From contig NZ_CADCSU010000065.1 of the NCBI RefSeq assembly GCF_902804475.1, forward strand, positions 1 through 64,000: 64,000 nucleotides of DNA, in the 5' to 3' direction. This DNA is from Flavobacterium bizetiae (lineage in GTDB: Bacteria; Bacteroidota; Bacteroidia; Flavobacteriales; Flavobacteriaceae). How positions within the stretch are numbered: the first letter of the stretch is position 1; each line of letters opens with the position of its first letter. Positions 35,379 through 45,088 of the stretch are shown here, one piece after another. The position numbers were made by a program, and so were the translations under genes. The notes beneath the pieces were generated by a model. It was not told the DNA's origin. It saw only the letters and a list, made by a program, of their open reading frames with translations, and searched no databases.

Positions 35379-36776
35379 ATGAAAAAAAATGTATTTTTAT
35401 TTTTTCTTGCTGTTTTTGCTGTCCTTTTTACCGGATGTCAAAATAACGAATCTGATTTTCCAAGCTCTGACAATCCTACTGTTGTAGTATCAACAAAAGA
35501 AATTTACGGAGCACCGAGCAGGAAATTTGAAATTAAAGCCGCTCTGGCTGACGATTTGGGATTAAAAAGCGTGAGAATTCAAATTCCGGAATTATCACTA
35601 GACAAAGTCATTGCTTTTGCAACAGATCCTTTACTTAAATCATACGACTTAAGTTATTTTTTCGAAGTTCCATCCAATAGAGGAACCTCTGAAGCTTTCA
35701 AAATAAAACTAACCATTACTGATGTTTCAGGAAACGCAATCGACGAAGATATCAACTTACGTCTTGACGGAGAATTTACTGCGCCATCAATAACAATGAT
35801 TACTCCAAAAGAAGGAGCAGTTATTTTATTGTCGACAAGTAATCAGATGCCCGTAAATTTTGTGGTGAACGACGATTCAGGAATCGATTATATTCAAATT
35901 CAGTGTGCTGCATTGGGTATCGACGAAACAGTTCAATTAACAGGATCACCACAATCGTACACTTTCAATAAAACCTATACATTACCGGTAACGGCGGATA
36001 ATTATGTTTTAACGATTACAGCAAAAGATAAATTTGTGATCCCAAATACCGGAACATTAAATGTAAATGTTGTGGCTACCAATGAGTATCCGGCCATTTA
36101 TTTATGCGATCAGCCAAAAGGTACCAACCTTACAACAGACGCAGTGGGAGTTCCGATGTACTTTCATGATAAAAACGGACAAGATTTCGAGTTTAAATAT
36201 TATGCTGATAAAGACAATAAAGAGATTTATTTCTTAGGACAGGAATCAGATTTTGCTCCACATTGTTTTGGTTTAAATACTTCGGGAGAATTAGTAGATG
36301 ACGTGGCTTCAACACCAATTATCTTACCTACAAAAGGATATTATGTAATCAAAGTAAATCCGAATACTTTAAAATATACTGCAACTAAATACACGCCTTC
36401 AAGCAAAGTTTGGACAGATGTGGCTAATGGATTATGGCATGACGAAGAAGTAAAAAGAAAACCTTTTGTGAGCGTTTGCGGATCCGGAATTCAAGGTGCT
36501 GACTGGGATACCTGGACGGCTTGGGTTCAGACAGGATTGCATTTAGCCAATAATCCAAACAATCCTTACCAATTGGTAGGAGAGTATACTTTGACAGGAC
36601 AAATGGAAGCCACTTTTACAGGTCAATGGTGGAGCCCATCATGGAGATTAATCAAAAACGGTGTTGCTACAATGTCGCCTGGAGAAAACGGAAATGCTAA
36701 ATATCCAGCAGCTCCCGGAGTGTATAAAGTAGTTCTTGATACCGAATTGGAAAGACTTTTTGTTACAAAAAAATAG
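35379..36776 (+). CDS. SusE/SusF-like surface glycan-binding lipoprotein
   Basis: First structural gene of the second locus, 465 residues, with lipobox FTGC. The N-terminal half has Ig-like beta-sandwich segments (about 30-225; FKIKLTITDVSGN and NYVLTITAKDKF are typical strands). The C-terminal half resembles SusE/F carbohydrate-binding domains, with GEYTLTGQMEATFTGQWW and a closing PGVYKVVLDTELERLFVTKK. It is 46 bases ahead of SusC. Probable role: capture of the target glycan at the outer surface. Exact family and ligand uncertain. Confidence 0.75.
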   Translation: MKKNVFLFFLAVFAVLFTGCQNNESDFPSSDNPTVVVSTKEIYGAPSRKFEIKAALADDLGLKSVRIQIPELSLDKVIAFATDPLLKSYDLSYFFEVPSNRGTSEAFKIKLTITDVSGNAIDEDINLRLDGEFTAPSITMITPKEGAVILLSTSNQMPVNFVVNDDSGIDYIQIQCAALGIDETVQLTGSPQSYTFNKTYTLPVTADNYVLTITAKDKFVIPNTGTLNVNVVATNEYPAIYLCDQPKGTNLTTDAVGVPMYFHDKNGQDFEFKYYADKDNKEIYFLGQESDFAPHCFGLNTSGELVDDVASTPIILPTKGYYVIKVNPNTLKYTATKYTPSSKVWTDVANGLWHDEEVKRKPFVSVCGSGIQGADWDTWTAWVQTGLHLANNPNNPYQLVGEYTLTGQMEATFTGQWWSPSWRLIKNGVATMSPGENGNAKYPAAPGVYKVVLDTELERLFVTKK

Positions 36777-36822
36777 TTGTTATAATCTCACTTATAGCAT
36801 TTAATAAAAAAAATATCTTAAG

Positions 36823-39800
36823 ATGAAATATAAATTTATATGGTTGTTTATCACCATGTTGTGCAGTGCTGCAACATTTGGTCAAATAACAGTAAAAGGA
36901 ACTGTTAAGGATAAAGGCAATGTGCCCATTCCGGGAGTGAACTTAATGATTAAAGGAAGTACGAGTACAGCCGCTACAGATTTTGATGGAAATTTTGCGA
37001 TTTCGGTTCCAAACAAAAATGCACAGATCGAGTTTTCGTTCATTGGCTTTGCCAATAAAACAGTTACGGTGGGAGATCAAACCCTTATCAATATTATTCT
37101 GGAAGAATCAAGTCAGGTATTAGACGAGATTGTAGTGGTAGGTTATGCCGCTGTAAAAAAGAGTGATGTAACGAGTTCAATTTCTTCTATAAAAGGAAAA
37201 GAATTGCAAACCATGACTGTTGGTAACGTTGCAGAATCTTTGCAGGGTAAAGTAGCCGGAGTTCAGGTTACAGGTCAGGGTGGTCCTGGCGCTCAGCCAA
37301 GGGTTTTAATTCGTGGTATTTCTACGGTAAACTTAAACACAGATCCGCTTTATGTAGTTGACGGAATCCCAATGGGAACGAGCATCAACTTTTTAAGCAA
37401 TAACGAGATCGAATCTATGGAGGTTTTAAAAGATGCTTCTGCGAGTGCAATTTACGGTTCTCGTGCTTCGAATGGAGTTATCTTAATTACGACTAAAAAA
37501 GGTAAAAGCGGTCAGACAAGATTCAATTTTGATTTAAGTTCAGGGATTCAGATGATGAATAACCCTTATAATATGGCAGATGCTGTAGGTTATGCTACGA
37601 TTATGAACAAAGCCTACAACAACTCAGGTTATGCAGATTATTTGCCAAATCCGTCGCAATATCAAGGGAAAACAACAGATTGGTGGAAAGCAGGAATAAA
37701 ATCCGGAGCGCCTGTAACAAATGCTTCTTTGGGAGTAAGCGGAGGTTCTGACAAACATACCTATTCTATTAGTTTAAACTACTATAACTCAGAATCTATT
37801 TATGAAGTAGGTGGATGGGAAAGAATCACGATGAGAATCAATAACGATTTTAAATTTTCGGATAAATTTTCTGCCGGAATTACTTTAAATCCTCGTTATG
37901 AAACTTACGGAGCTCCAGGAAACTGGTCTGATTTTGATAAAATTGATCCTATTACGCCTGTTTACAAACCAGCAGATCAATTGACAGGATTAGAAAACGA
38001 ATACAGCATTTTTGCACGCTCTCCTTCATACGTTTGGAATCCTGTTGCCTCTGTAAAACGTTATGATGATTTTACAGATCAGTACAACTTAAATACAAAC
38101 GGGTATTTACAATATACGCCAATAAAAGGTTTAGTAATTCGTACTCAGGCTTCTGTAGAAGTAGGAGATAAAGTAAGAAGCAAATTTACACCGGATTTCA
38201 TCATCGATGCTGCACACGAAAAAGCAGAGATCAACACGATCGAAAGATGGAATACAACAAATGTGGACTGGACATGGCAAAATACCATTACCTATTCAAG
38301 AGCATTTGCAGAAAAGCATAATTTCTCTTTAATGGTAGGTAATACGATGGAAGAGTACAATGGTAAAGACCTTTGGGGTTACGGAGAAGGCGTGCCTAAT
38401 AATACTGATGCCATGAGAGAATTAAATGCTGCAACCAAAAACCGTAATAGCGGTGGTAACAGCTGGTCAAGTTCTTTGATGTCGTATATCTCTCGTTTTT
38501 CTTATAACTATGATAGTAAATATTACTTTACTGGAACATTCAGACGTGACGGATCTTCGAAATTCATGACGAATAACAAATGGGCCAATTTCCCATCGGC
38601 ATCTGTTTCATGGAGAATTCTTAACGAAGGATTTATGGAGTCTACAAAAGATGTTTTAAGCGATTTAAGATTTAGAGCAGGTTGGGGTAAAGTAGGAAAT
38701 CAGGGTTTACCAACAGCAGTTTATCAATCAAACATTGGGCAAGGATTTTATCCTATTGGCGATGTAGTGGGCGATACTTCATTCCCTTCATCAATGGCAA
38801 ATAAAGACATTAAATGGGAAACAGTAGAAGATATGAGTTTTGGACTTGATTTTGGTTTATGGAAAAACAAATTATCAGGATCTCTTGAATATTATCAAAA
38901 GAAAACCAAGGATATGTTGTTCCTGAAACAATTTCCAACTTATAGTGGTTTTCCTGACAATTCAAAAATCTGGTCAAACGTAGGTTCTATGCAATCGAGC
39001 GGTATTGATTTATTGGTTTCTTATAAAGATAAAAAAGGGGATTTCTCTTATGGCGTAGATGTAACTTTTACAACGGTAAACGTAGAAATGCTTTCACTAT
39101 CATCTGAAGGAGAAAGACTTTACGGATCAGGAAACAGAACTCTAACCATAAAAGGAGAAGAGCCTGGATTCTTTTACGGATATGTAGCCGATGGTTTATT
39201 TCAAAATCAGACACAATTAAATTCGCATACAGATGAGCACGGAACAAAATTACAACCGTATGCTCAGGTGGGCGATGTTCGTTTTAAAGATGTAAACGGT
39301 GATGGAAAAATAGACGAAAAAGACCGTACAAAAATTGGTTCTCCATGGGCGGATTACAACGTAGGTCTGAACTTGAATTTTGCTTACAAACAATTTGATT
39401 TGGTAGCCAATTTTTATTCAAGTATTGGAAATGAAATCGTAAACGAAAACATTTCGGATTTATACAATGGTGCAAGCTTAACCAACAAAGTAAGCGGATT
39501 AGAGCAAATGGCTTGGCATGGCGAAGGAACTTCAAACCGTGTTCCTCGTTTGTCTAAAGATGATAACAACGAAAACTTTACCAAATTCTCTTCTTTATAT
39601 GTTGAAGATGGTTCGTTTGTACGTATGAAAAACCTTCAGGTTGGATATTCATTCTACAACAAATTTGGTTTAGACAAATTGAGAATCTCATTATCAGGAC
39701 AAAATTTATGGACATGGACCAAGTACGATGGTGTTGATCCTGAAGTTGCAGGAGGAGATCCTGACAAAGGCGACAGAGTAAAAGGAGCAGGTTTTGGAGG

Positions 39801-39855
39801 ATGGAACTATCCGGTTCAGCCAACTATTTTGATGGGGCTTAATGTAGCATTTTAA
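36823..39855 (+). CDS. SusC-type TonB-dependent receptor of the galactan-type locus
   Basis: Outer-membrane oligosaccharide importer, 1010 residues. Signal peptide ending TFGQ, carboxypeptidase-regulatory-like domain (IPGVNLMIKGS, TAATDFDGNFAI), SusC signature DEIVVVGYAAVKK, plug with VLIRGISTVNLNTDPLYVVDG and AIYGSRASNGVILITTKKG, then a long barrel domain and a C-terminal LMGLNVAF. SusD begins 12 bases later. Substrate is inferred to be a galactan or arabinogalactan fragment from the downstream glycosidases. Confidence 0.95.
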   Translation: MKYKFIWLFITMLCSAATFGQITVKGTVKDKGNVPIPGVNLMIKGSTSTAATDFDGNFAISVPNKNAQIEFSFIGFANKTVTVGDQTLINIILEESSQVLDEIVVVGYAAVKKSDVTSSISSIKGKELQTMTVGNVAESLQGKVAGVQVTGQGGPGAQPRVLIRGISTVNLNTDPLYVVDGIPMGTSINFLSNNEIESMEVLKDASASAIYGSRASNGVILITTKKGKSGQTRFNFDLSSGIQMMNNPYNMADAVGYATIMNKAYNNSGYADYLPNPSQYQGKTTDWWKAGIKSGAPVTNASLGVSGGSDKHTYSISLNYYNSESIYEVGGWERITMRINNDFKFSDKFSAGITLNPRYETYGAPGNWSDFDKIDPITPVYKPADQLTGLENEYSIFARSPSYVWNPVASVKRYDDFTDQYNLNTNGYLQYTPIKGLVIRTQASVEVGDKVRSKFTPDFIIDAAHEKAEINTIERWNTTNVDWTWQNTITYSRAFAEKHNFSLMVGNTMEEYNGKDLWGYGEGVPNNTDAMRELNAATKNRNSGGNSWSSSLMSYISRFSYNYDSKYYFTGTFRRDGSSKFMTNNKWANFPSASVSWRILNEGFMESTKDVLSDLRFRAGWGKVGNQGLPTAVYQSNIGQGFYPIGDVVGDTSFPSSMANKDIKWETVEDMSFGLDFGLWKNKLSGSLEYYQKKTKDMLFLKQFPTYSGFPDNSKIWSNVGSMQSSGIDLLVSYKDKKGDFSYGVDVTFTTVNVEMLSLSSEGERLYGSGNRTLTIKGEEPGFFYGYVADGLFQNQTQLNSHTDEHGTKLQPYAQVGDVRFKDVNGDGKIDEKDRTKIGSPWADYNVGLNLNFAYKQFDLVANFYSSIGNEIVNENISDLYNGASLTNKVSGLEQMAWHGEGTSNRVPRLSKDDNNENFTKFSSLYVEDGSFVRMKNLQVGYSFYNKFGLDKLRISLSGQNLWTWTKYDGVDPEVAGGDPDKGDRVKGAGFGGWNYPVQPTILMGLNVAF

Positions 39856-39866
39856 TAAAAAACGAC

Positions 39867-41468
39867 ATGAAAAAAACGATATTATCAATACTAGCTTTTT
39901 CTCTAATTGCAGTTTCATGCAGCGATTTTATTGAAAAAGACGAAAGAGGTAAACAAACCTTAGAAAACTACTTTCAAACTGCGCAGGAATGTGAGAATTA
40001 TGCTAATGAACTAACACAGCGATTATTGCTTGCCAAAGACTGGTGGGTACTAACAGCGCCAAGAGTAACCAACGAAATGGCTACTGATGATGCCTGGATG
40101 GGTAATACAGGTCAGGATAACAGTGCACACAGACCAGCTTCGCAATACCTGATTACACCTGATAATATGGGAGATATGAATGGTGCTTATACCGCTCATT
40201 ATTATACCATTCAATCCGCCAATATTGGATTAGAGAAAATGGCAGCATCGCCAATTTCTGATGCGCTGAAAAATCAATATATGGGAGAATCTTTATTCGT
40301 TCGTGCTTATTGCTATTACGAATTGGTGAATCTTTATGGAGCAGTTCCTTTATATACAAAAGTATTAGGAACTTCAGATCTAAATTTACAACGCAGTCCT
40401 GTTGCAGCTGTTTATGCGCAAATTGAAGCCGATCTTAAAGAATCTGCTGCAAAATTAGAAAGTGCTCCTGTAGCCAGAAACGGAAGAATCAACAAATGGG
40501 CAGCTTATGCATTATTGGCGCGTGTTTCTTTGTTTCAGGAAAAATGGGCTGAAGCCAAATTATACTCAAACAAAGTCATTACAGAAGGACCTTTTGCTCT
40601 TGAAGCAGATTTCTTAAACATCTGGAATGTAAACAACCATAACGGAGTAGAATCGATTCTAGAGGCACAAACTTCATCTGTTCAGGATAAAAATCTTGGT
40701 GCTGCTTTACCAACTTTGGCAGGAGCAAGAGGTGAAGACAAGAAAAACTTCCCAAGTAATGATGCCGGAGACGTTTTAGACGGTTGGGGATGGTGTATGC
40801 CAACCAGCGATTTAGAGAATGCTTATCTGTCAGAGAATGATGTAATCCGTCGCAGAAGTACCATTACAAAATGGGGAGAAGCGGCTTACGGAGACGAGGT
40901 TTTGAATCCAACGCACAAATTCAGTTTAAACGATAATAAATCAGGACGTATTTGTCGTAAATATTACATCCCGATTGCAACACGTCGTGCATTAGATAAA
41001 AAAGATGGTCACTTACCATTGAATATTCCGTTGATTCGTTTGGCCGAAATGTATCTTACAAGAGCAGAAGCCAACTATCATACTGGTGGAGACGCTTTAG
41101 GGGATATCAATATTATCAGAGCCCGTGTAAAATTAGATCCAAAAACAGGATTATCAGGACCAACGCTTTTAAGACAAATCTACAAAGAGCGTCGTTTAGA
41201 ATTGGCTTTCGAAGGATTGCGTTTGTATGATATTCGTCGTGAAAAAGATCCAAATACAGGAAGACCGGTAATTGAATCTCTAATGGGAGCAAACGGAACT
41301 TTTGTTCAGTACAACCTGAATTCTACAGATCCGTACGAAACTACCAATTTAAGAGAACCTCAGGATAAAGGAATCAATTTTAATCCTGCGAAACACTTAT
41401 TGTGGCCAATACCACAAATCGAAATTGACTTAAGTGGCGGATTAATCACTCAAAATCCTAATTACTAA
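39867..41468 (+). CDS. SusD/RagB-family surface lipoprotein of the galactan-type locus
   Basis: SusD partner of the receptor before it, 533 residues. Lipobox AVSC followed by SDFIEKDERGKQTLENYF. TPR-like middle with YMGESLFVRAYCYYELVNLYG, RLAEMYLTRAEANYHTGG, and the C-terminal KERRLELAFEGLRLYDIRR. Stop codon and next start are separated by a single base, so it is translated together with the first GH30 gene. Confidence 0.95.
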   Translation: MKKTILSILAFSLIAVSCSDFIEKDERGKQTLENYFQTAQECENYANELTQRLLLAKDWWVLTAPRVTNEMATDDAWMGNTGQDNSAHRPASQYLITPDNMGDMNGAYTAHYYTIQSANIGLEKMAASPISDALKNQYMGESLFVRAYCYYELVNLYGAVPLYTKVLGTSDLNLQRSPVAAVYAQIEADLKESAAKLESAPVARNGRINKWAAYALLARVSLFQEKWAEAKLYSNKVITEGPFALEADFLNIWNVNNHNGVESILEAQTSSVQDKNLGAALPTLAGARGEDKKNFPSNDAGDVLDGWGWCMPTSDLENAYLSENDVIRRRSTITKWGEAAYGDEVLNPTHKFSLNDNKSGRICRKYYIPIATRRALDKKDGHLPLNIPLIRLAEMYLTRAEANYHTGGDALGDINIIRARVKLDPKTGLSGPTLLRQIYKERRLELAFEGLRLYDIRREKDPNTGRPVIESLMGANGTFVQYNLNSTDPYETTNLREPQDKGINFNPAKHLLWPIPQIEIDLSGGLITQNPNY

Positions 41469-41469
41469 G

Positions 41470-43107
41470 ATGAGATTAATCAACAACAATAAAGTAAGTC
41501 TGCTATGTGCAGGCTTACTTTTCGCAAACTCTTTTATGGTAAGTTGCGATTCTGAAAACAACGGAAATTCAGATTCAGAAACTGGTACTGCAGAGCTAAG
41601 TATCAATCTGGATGCGAATCTTCAAACGATGGAAGGCTTTGGAGCCTCTGATGCCTGGCAAAGTAATTTTATAGGTAAAAATTGGCCTTCGGATAAAAAA
41701 AATAAAATCGCCGATTTACTTTTCAGTAAAGAGTTAGATACAGACGGAAATCCTAAAGGAATCGGATTATCATTATGGCGTTTCAACCTTGGTTCAGGAA
41801 GTGCTGAACAAGGCGATGCAAGTGATATTACAGATGAATGGAGACGTACAGAATGTTTTACCACAGATGGAGTTACGTACAACATGAACAAACAAGCAGG
41901 TCAGGTTTGGTTTATGAAAGCAGCAAAAGAGCGTGGTTTAGAGAAATTACTGGCTTTCGCCAATAGTGCTCCGGTTTACTTAACACAAAACGGAAAAGCG
42001 CACGCAAGCATCAAAGAATTTTATAATATAAAAGACAGCAAATGGTCAGAATTGGCTGATTTCTGGACAACATCTTTAGATAAATTAAAAAAAGAACACG
42101 GTTTAACCATCGATTATGTGTCTCCCTTTAATGAGCCACAATACGAATGGGACGGTTCAGGACAAGAAGGTTCTCCGGCAACCAATGCTAATATTTACAG
42201 TTTTGTAAATGTTTTGTCGCCAAAATTACAATCAAAAGGGCTTGAAGCTAAGATCGTAGTGGGAGAAGGAGGATCTTATGAGCCTTTGTATAAAACAATT
42301 TCAGGTAAAGAAAACAGATCTAACCAAATCGATTATTTCTTTGGAGTGAATTCGGCCAAAAGTATTGCAGGATTAAGCAATGTAAAAAAGACCATTTCGG
42401 CGCACAGTTATTGGCAGGCGTGGCCTTTGACAGAGTTGGTACATTCAAGACAATTGGCGGCAGCAAGAACGCAATCAGTAGCGGGACTGAGCCTTTGGTC
42501 ATCAGAATATTGTGTTTTAGAAAGCCCGGGAACTTCTGAATTACCAGGCGGAGCAGGTGCCGGAAGAGATTTAGGAATGCAATTGGCACTCTGGACAGCC
42601 CGTATCATTAGTACCGATATTGCTGTTGGTGGCGTTTCGTCCTGGCAATGGTGGACGGCTATTAGTCGCGGAGATTACAAAGACGGTTTAATTCACGTTG
42701 ATGATGGTTCAAGCAACGGAGCCGGAAATGCTGATTATTGCAAAAACGACGGTTATATAAGAGATTCCAAAACACTTTGGGCGTTAGGAAACTTCTCTTT
42801 TTTCGTAAAGCCAGGTATGGTGAGAGTTCAGATTCCTAGTGTTGATAATTCCACTTCCGTGAATGGTGTAATGGTAACTGCGTATAAAGATGCAGCAACA
42901 AAAAAACTGGTAGTAGTAGCAGTAAACGTTGGCAAATCGGCGAAAGACTATAAACTGAATCTTTCAGGCGGCGCTTTAACAGATAATAAATTAACACCTT
43001 ACACGACTTCTGAAACTTTGAGTTTGAAAAAAGGAATCGCTGTTGAAGCTTCTGGTTTTGAAATTCCGGCCAAGTCAGTTGTGACTTATGTAGGGACATA
43101 TAAGTAA
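41470..43107 (+). CDS. GH30 glycosidase, probable endo-beta-1,6-galactanase (paralogue 1)
   Basis: Secreted or anchored clan GH-A hydrolase of 545 residues. The N-terminus has a hydrophobic segment with VSC as a possible lipobox (MVSCDSENN). Acid/base Glu222 lies in SPFNEPQYEW and nucleophile Glu346 in WSSEYCVL; LQTMEGFGASDAW opens the barrel, and a C-terminal beta-sandwich ends the protein. The motif set resembles GH30 subfamily 5, whose characterised members cut beta-1,6-galactan side chains of arabinogalactan. A close paralogue follows after 271 bases. Subfamily is by resemblance only. Confidence 0.87.
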   Translation: MRLINNNKVSLLCAGLLFANSFMVSCDSENNGNSDSETGTAELSINLDANLQTMEGFGASDAWQSNFIGKNWPSDKKNKIADLLFSKELDTDGNPKGIGLSLWRFNLGSGSAEQGDASDITDEWRRTECFTTDGVTYNMNKQAGQVWFMKAAKERGLEKLLAFANSAPVYLTQNGKAHASIKEFYNIKDSKWSELADFWTTSLDKLKKEHGLTIDYVSPFNEPQYEWDGSGQEGSPATNANIYSFVNVLSPKLQSKGLEAKIVVGEGGSYEPLYKTISGKENRSNQIDYFFGVNSAKSIAGLSNVKKTISAHSYWQAWPLTELVHSRQLAAARTQSVAGLSLWSSEYCVLESPGTSELPGGAGAGRDLGMQLALWTARIISTDIAVGGVSSWQWWTAISRGDYKDGLIHVDDGSSNGAGNADYCKNDGYIRDSKTLWALGNFSFFVKPGMVRVQIPSVDNSTSVNGVMVTAYKDAATKKLVVVAVNVGKSAKDYKLNLSGGALTDNKLTPYTTSETLSLKKGIAVEASGFEIPAKSVVTYVGTYK

Positions 43108-43172
43108 GAGGTTCTAAGGTGCTGAGGTACTAAGTTACTAAGGTTTTTAGCAGATTGTGGTTGACCACGCAA

Positions 43173-43205
43173 AACTTTGTCAAAGTTTTAAACTTTGACA
43201 AAGTT
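43173..43205. repeat. 33-bp nested palindrome
   Basis: AACTTTGTCAAAGTTT, a central T, then AAACTTTGACAAAGTT: a perfect palindrome around one base. Each arm is itself near-palindromic (AACTTTG-T-CAAAGTT), so it can fold as one long hairpin or two short ones. Confidence 0.85.
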
Positions 43206-43231
43206 GATAGCTGCAAAGTAATAACCCCGGT

Positions 43232-43336
43232 TTTGTCATCCTGAGGGACGAAGGATCTCCGTAAGTAACTCTACAATCAAAGGCGATAATCTTTGTCGAG
43301 CTACTTGTGAAGATTTCTCCTCCGTCGAAATGACAA
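43232..43336 (+). repeat. TGTCATCCTGA-type intergenic repeat, copy B
   Basis: Starts TTTGTCATCCTGAGGGACG and ends CCGTCGAAATGACAA, with inverted TTGTCAT/ATGACAA ends. Related to 34375-34505 in the opposite orientation, but with a shorter middle. Confidence 0.75.
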
Positions 43337-43378
43337 GATTGTGAAAAAACTAGATTAAAAATTACAAAGAATAAAATA

Positions 43379-44965
43379 ATGAGAAAAGTATACATCTCGC
43401 TTTTATTGGTCGCGAGTTCGCTGTCGTTTGCACAGCGAACCGTAACCATTAGCACTGATAATGTAGTACAAACCATGGACGGTTTTGGAGGCTCTGATGC
43501 CTGGAGATGCCAGTTTGTGGGTAAAAATTGGCCGGAACAAAAAAAGAATGCTATTGCAGATTTACTTTTTAGCAAAGAAATCGATGCACAGGGAAATCCA
43601 AAAGGAATCGGACTTTCGATCTGGAGGTTTAATCTTGGTGCGGGAAGTACAGAACAAGGTGAAAAAAGTAAAGTTTCGGACGAATGGAGAAGAAGCGAAT
43701 CTTTTTTGCAGGCAGATGGTACTTATGATTTTAATAAACAAGAAGGACAAAGATGGTTCCTGCAGGCGGCAAAAAAACGTGGTGTCGAAAAATTCCTGAT
43801 TTTCACTAATAGTCCGCCGGTTTATATGACCAGAAACGGATTATCTTTTGCTTCTCAAAAGAATAAACTGAATCTACAAGATGGTGCAATTCCAAAATTT
43901 GCCGATTTTCTAGTTCAAAGTATTCAGGGGTTGGAAAAGAAAGAAGGAATTAAATTCGATTATGTAAGCCCGATCAACGAACCGCAATGGGAGTGGATGC
44001 CTAAAAGCGGCGATACCAACAGTCAGGAAGGAACTCCGGCTACAAACAAAGAAATTTACGATCTGACGAAATCACTTTCGGAAAAACTGAAAGCCCATAA
44101 AATGAGCACAGAAATCGTAATTGCCGAAGCCGCTCAAATTGATTATTTATATGAAAATGTAAATAGCGAAGACCGCGACAAGCAAATAGATTATTTCTTT
44201 GGAAAAACAAAAACAAACGTTTCAAAATTCCCAAACGTAAAAAATGTTATTTTAGGACATAGTTATTTTACGACCTGGCCAATTGAAAGACAAGTATTAA
44301 GCAGAAAATTAATTGCTGCCAACATCAAACAAAATCCGGGATTAAAATACTGGCAATCGGAATATTGTATTTTAGAAAATCCGGGAGAAGCTGAAATACC
44401 GGGAGGTTCAGGCGGAGGAAGGGATTTAGGAATGCAGACTGCTTTGTTTGTCGGGCGTTTAATTCATAATGACATTGCAGTTGCCAATGCCGCTTCATGG
44501 CAATGGTGGACATCGATTACCCGTGTCGATTACAAAGACGGTTTGATCTATCTTGATGACGGAAAAAGCACCGGAGGAACAGCACCGGATTACGTAAAGA
44601 ATGACGGAGAATTTCACGATTCGAAACTACTTTGGGCTTTAGGAAATTACTCTTTGTTTGTACGTCCGGGAATGCTTAGAGTGGATGTTCCCAACCAAAA
44701 TGATCTCGAAGCAGCAAACGATGTCATGTTGACTGCTTACAAAGATGTAGCCAACAAAAAGCTAATTGTAGTGGCCGTAAACTGCGGAAAATCAGCGCAG
44801 CAATACAAATTCAATTTATCTAAAGGAACAGTAAAAAACAATGATTTTACGCCTTATGTGACTTCAGATACTTCGAATTTAAAAAGAGCAAATAATCAAA
44901 AAATTGACAATCTGGAAATTCCCGCAAAATCGATAGTGACGTTTGTTGGGGAGCTTGAGTATTAG
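43379..44965 (+). CDS. GH30 glycosidase, probable endo-beta-1,6-galactanase (paralogue 2)
   Basis: 528-residue paralogue of the preceding gene; the two align along their whole length (for example GFGxSDAW, GKNWPxxKKNxIADLLFSKE, QWWTxIxRxDYKDGLI). The signal peptide ends SFAQ, so unlike paralogue 1 it has no lipobox and is probably periplasmic or secreted. Acid/base Glu201 (INEPQWEW) and nucleophile Glu328 (WQSEYCIL) are intact. Gene duplication with different localisation would let one enzyme act outside and the other after import. Function is inferred as for paralogue 1. Confidence 0.87.
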   Translation: MRKVYISLLLVASSLSFAQRTVTISTDNVVQTMDGFGGSDAWRCQFVGKNWPEQKKNAIADLLFSKEIDAQGNPKGIGLSIWRFNLGAGSTEQGEKSKVSDEWRRSESFLQADGTYDFNKQEGQRWFLQAAKKRGVEKFLIFTNSPPVYMTRNGLSFASQKNKLNLQDGAIPKFADFLVQSIQGLEKKEGIKFDYVSPINEPQWEWMPKSGDTNSQEGTPATNKEIYDLTKSLSEKLKAHKMSTEIVIAEAAQIDYLYENVNSEDRDKQIDYFFGKTKTNVSKFPNVKNVILGHSYFTTWPIERQVLSRKLIAANIKQNPGLKYWQSEYCILENPGEAEIPGGSGGGRDLGMQTALFVGRLIHNDIAVANAASWQWWTSITRVDYKDGLIYLDDGKSTGGTAPDYVKNDGEFHDSKLLWALGNYSLFVRPGMLRVDVPNQNDLEAANDVMLTAYKDVANKKLIVVAVNCGKSAQQYKFNLSKGTVKNNDFTPYVTSDTSNLKRANNQKIDNLEIPAKSIVTFVGELEY

Positions 44966-45040
44966 TTTTCAGTCGCAGTTTACAGTCACAGTTCAACCTG
45001 AAACAAAAAAATAACAAATTTACAATAACAAAAAGCTAAG

Positions 45041-45056
45041 TCCCGAGGCTTCGGGA
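45041..45056. repeat. TCCCGA-TCGGGA hairpin, copy 1
   Basis: TCCCGA (45041-45046), loop GGCT, TCGGGA (45051-45056), 33 bases before the GH2 start. The same stem with loop GTAT occurs at 47543-47558. There is no T run. Confidence 0.6.
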
Positions 45057-45088
45057 TAGATTCTTAGCCACTTAGAACCTTTAAAAAA

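Larger units (their letters stand above)
43108..43378. other. Repeat-filled spacer between the GH30 paralogues
   Basis: 271 bases without a gene. It contains a 33-bp nested palindrome (43173-43205) and a TGTCATCCTGA-type repeat (43232-43336). No promoter was recognised. The spacer breaks the otherwise tight gene packing of the locus. Confidence 0.65.
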
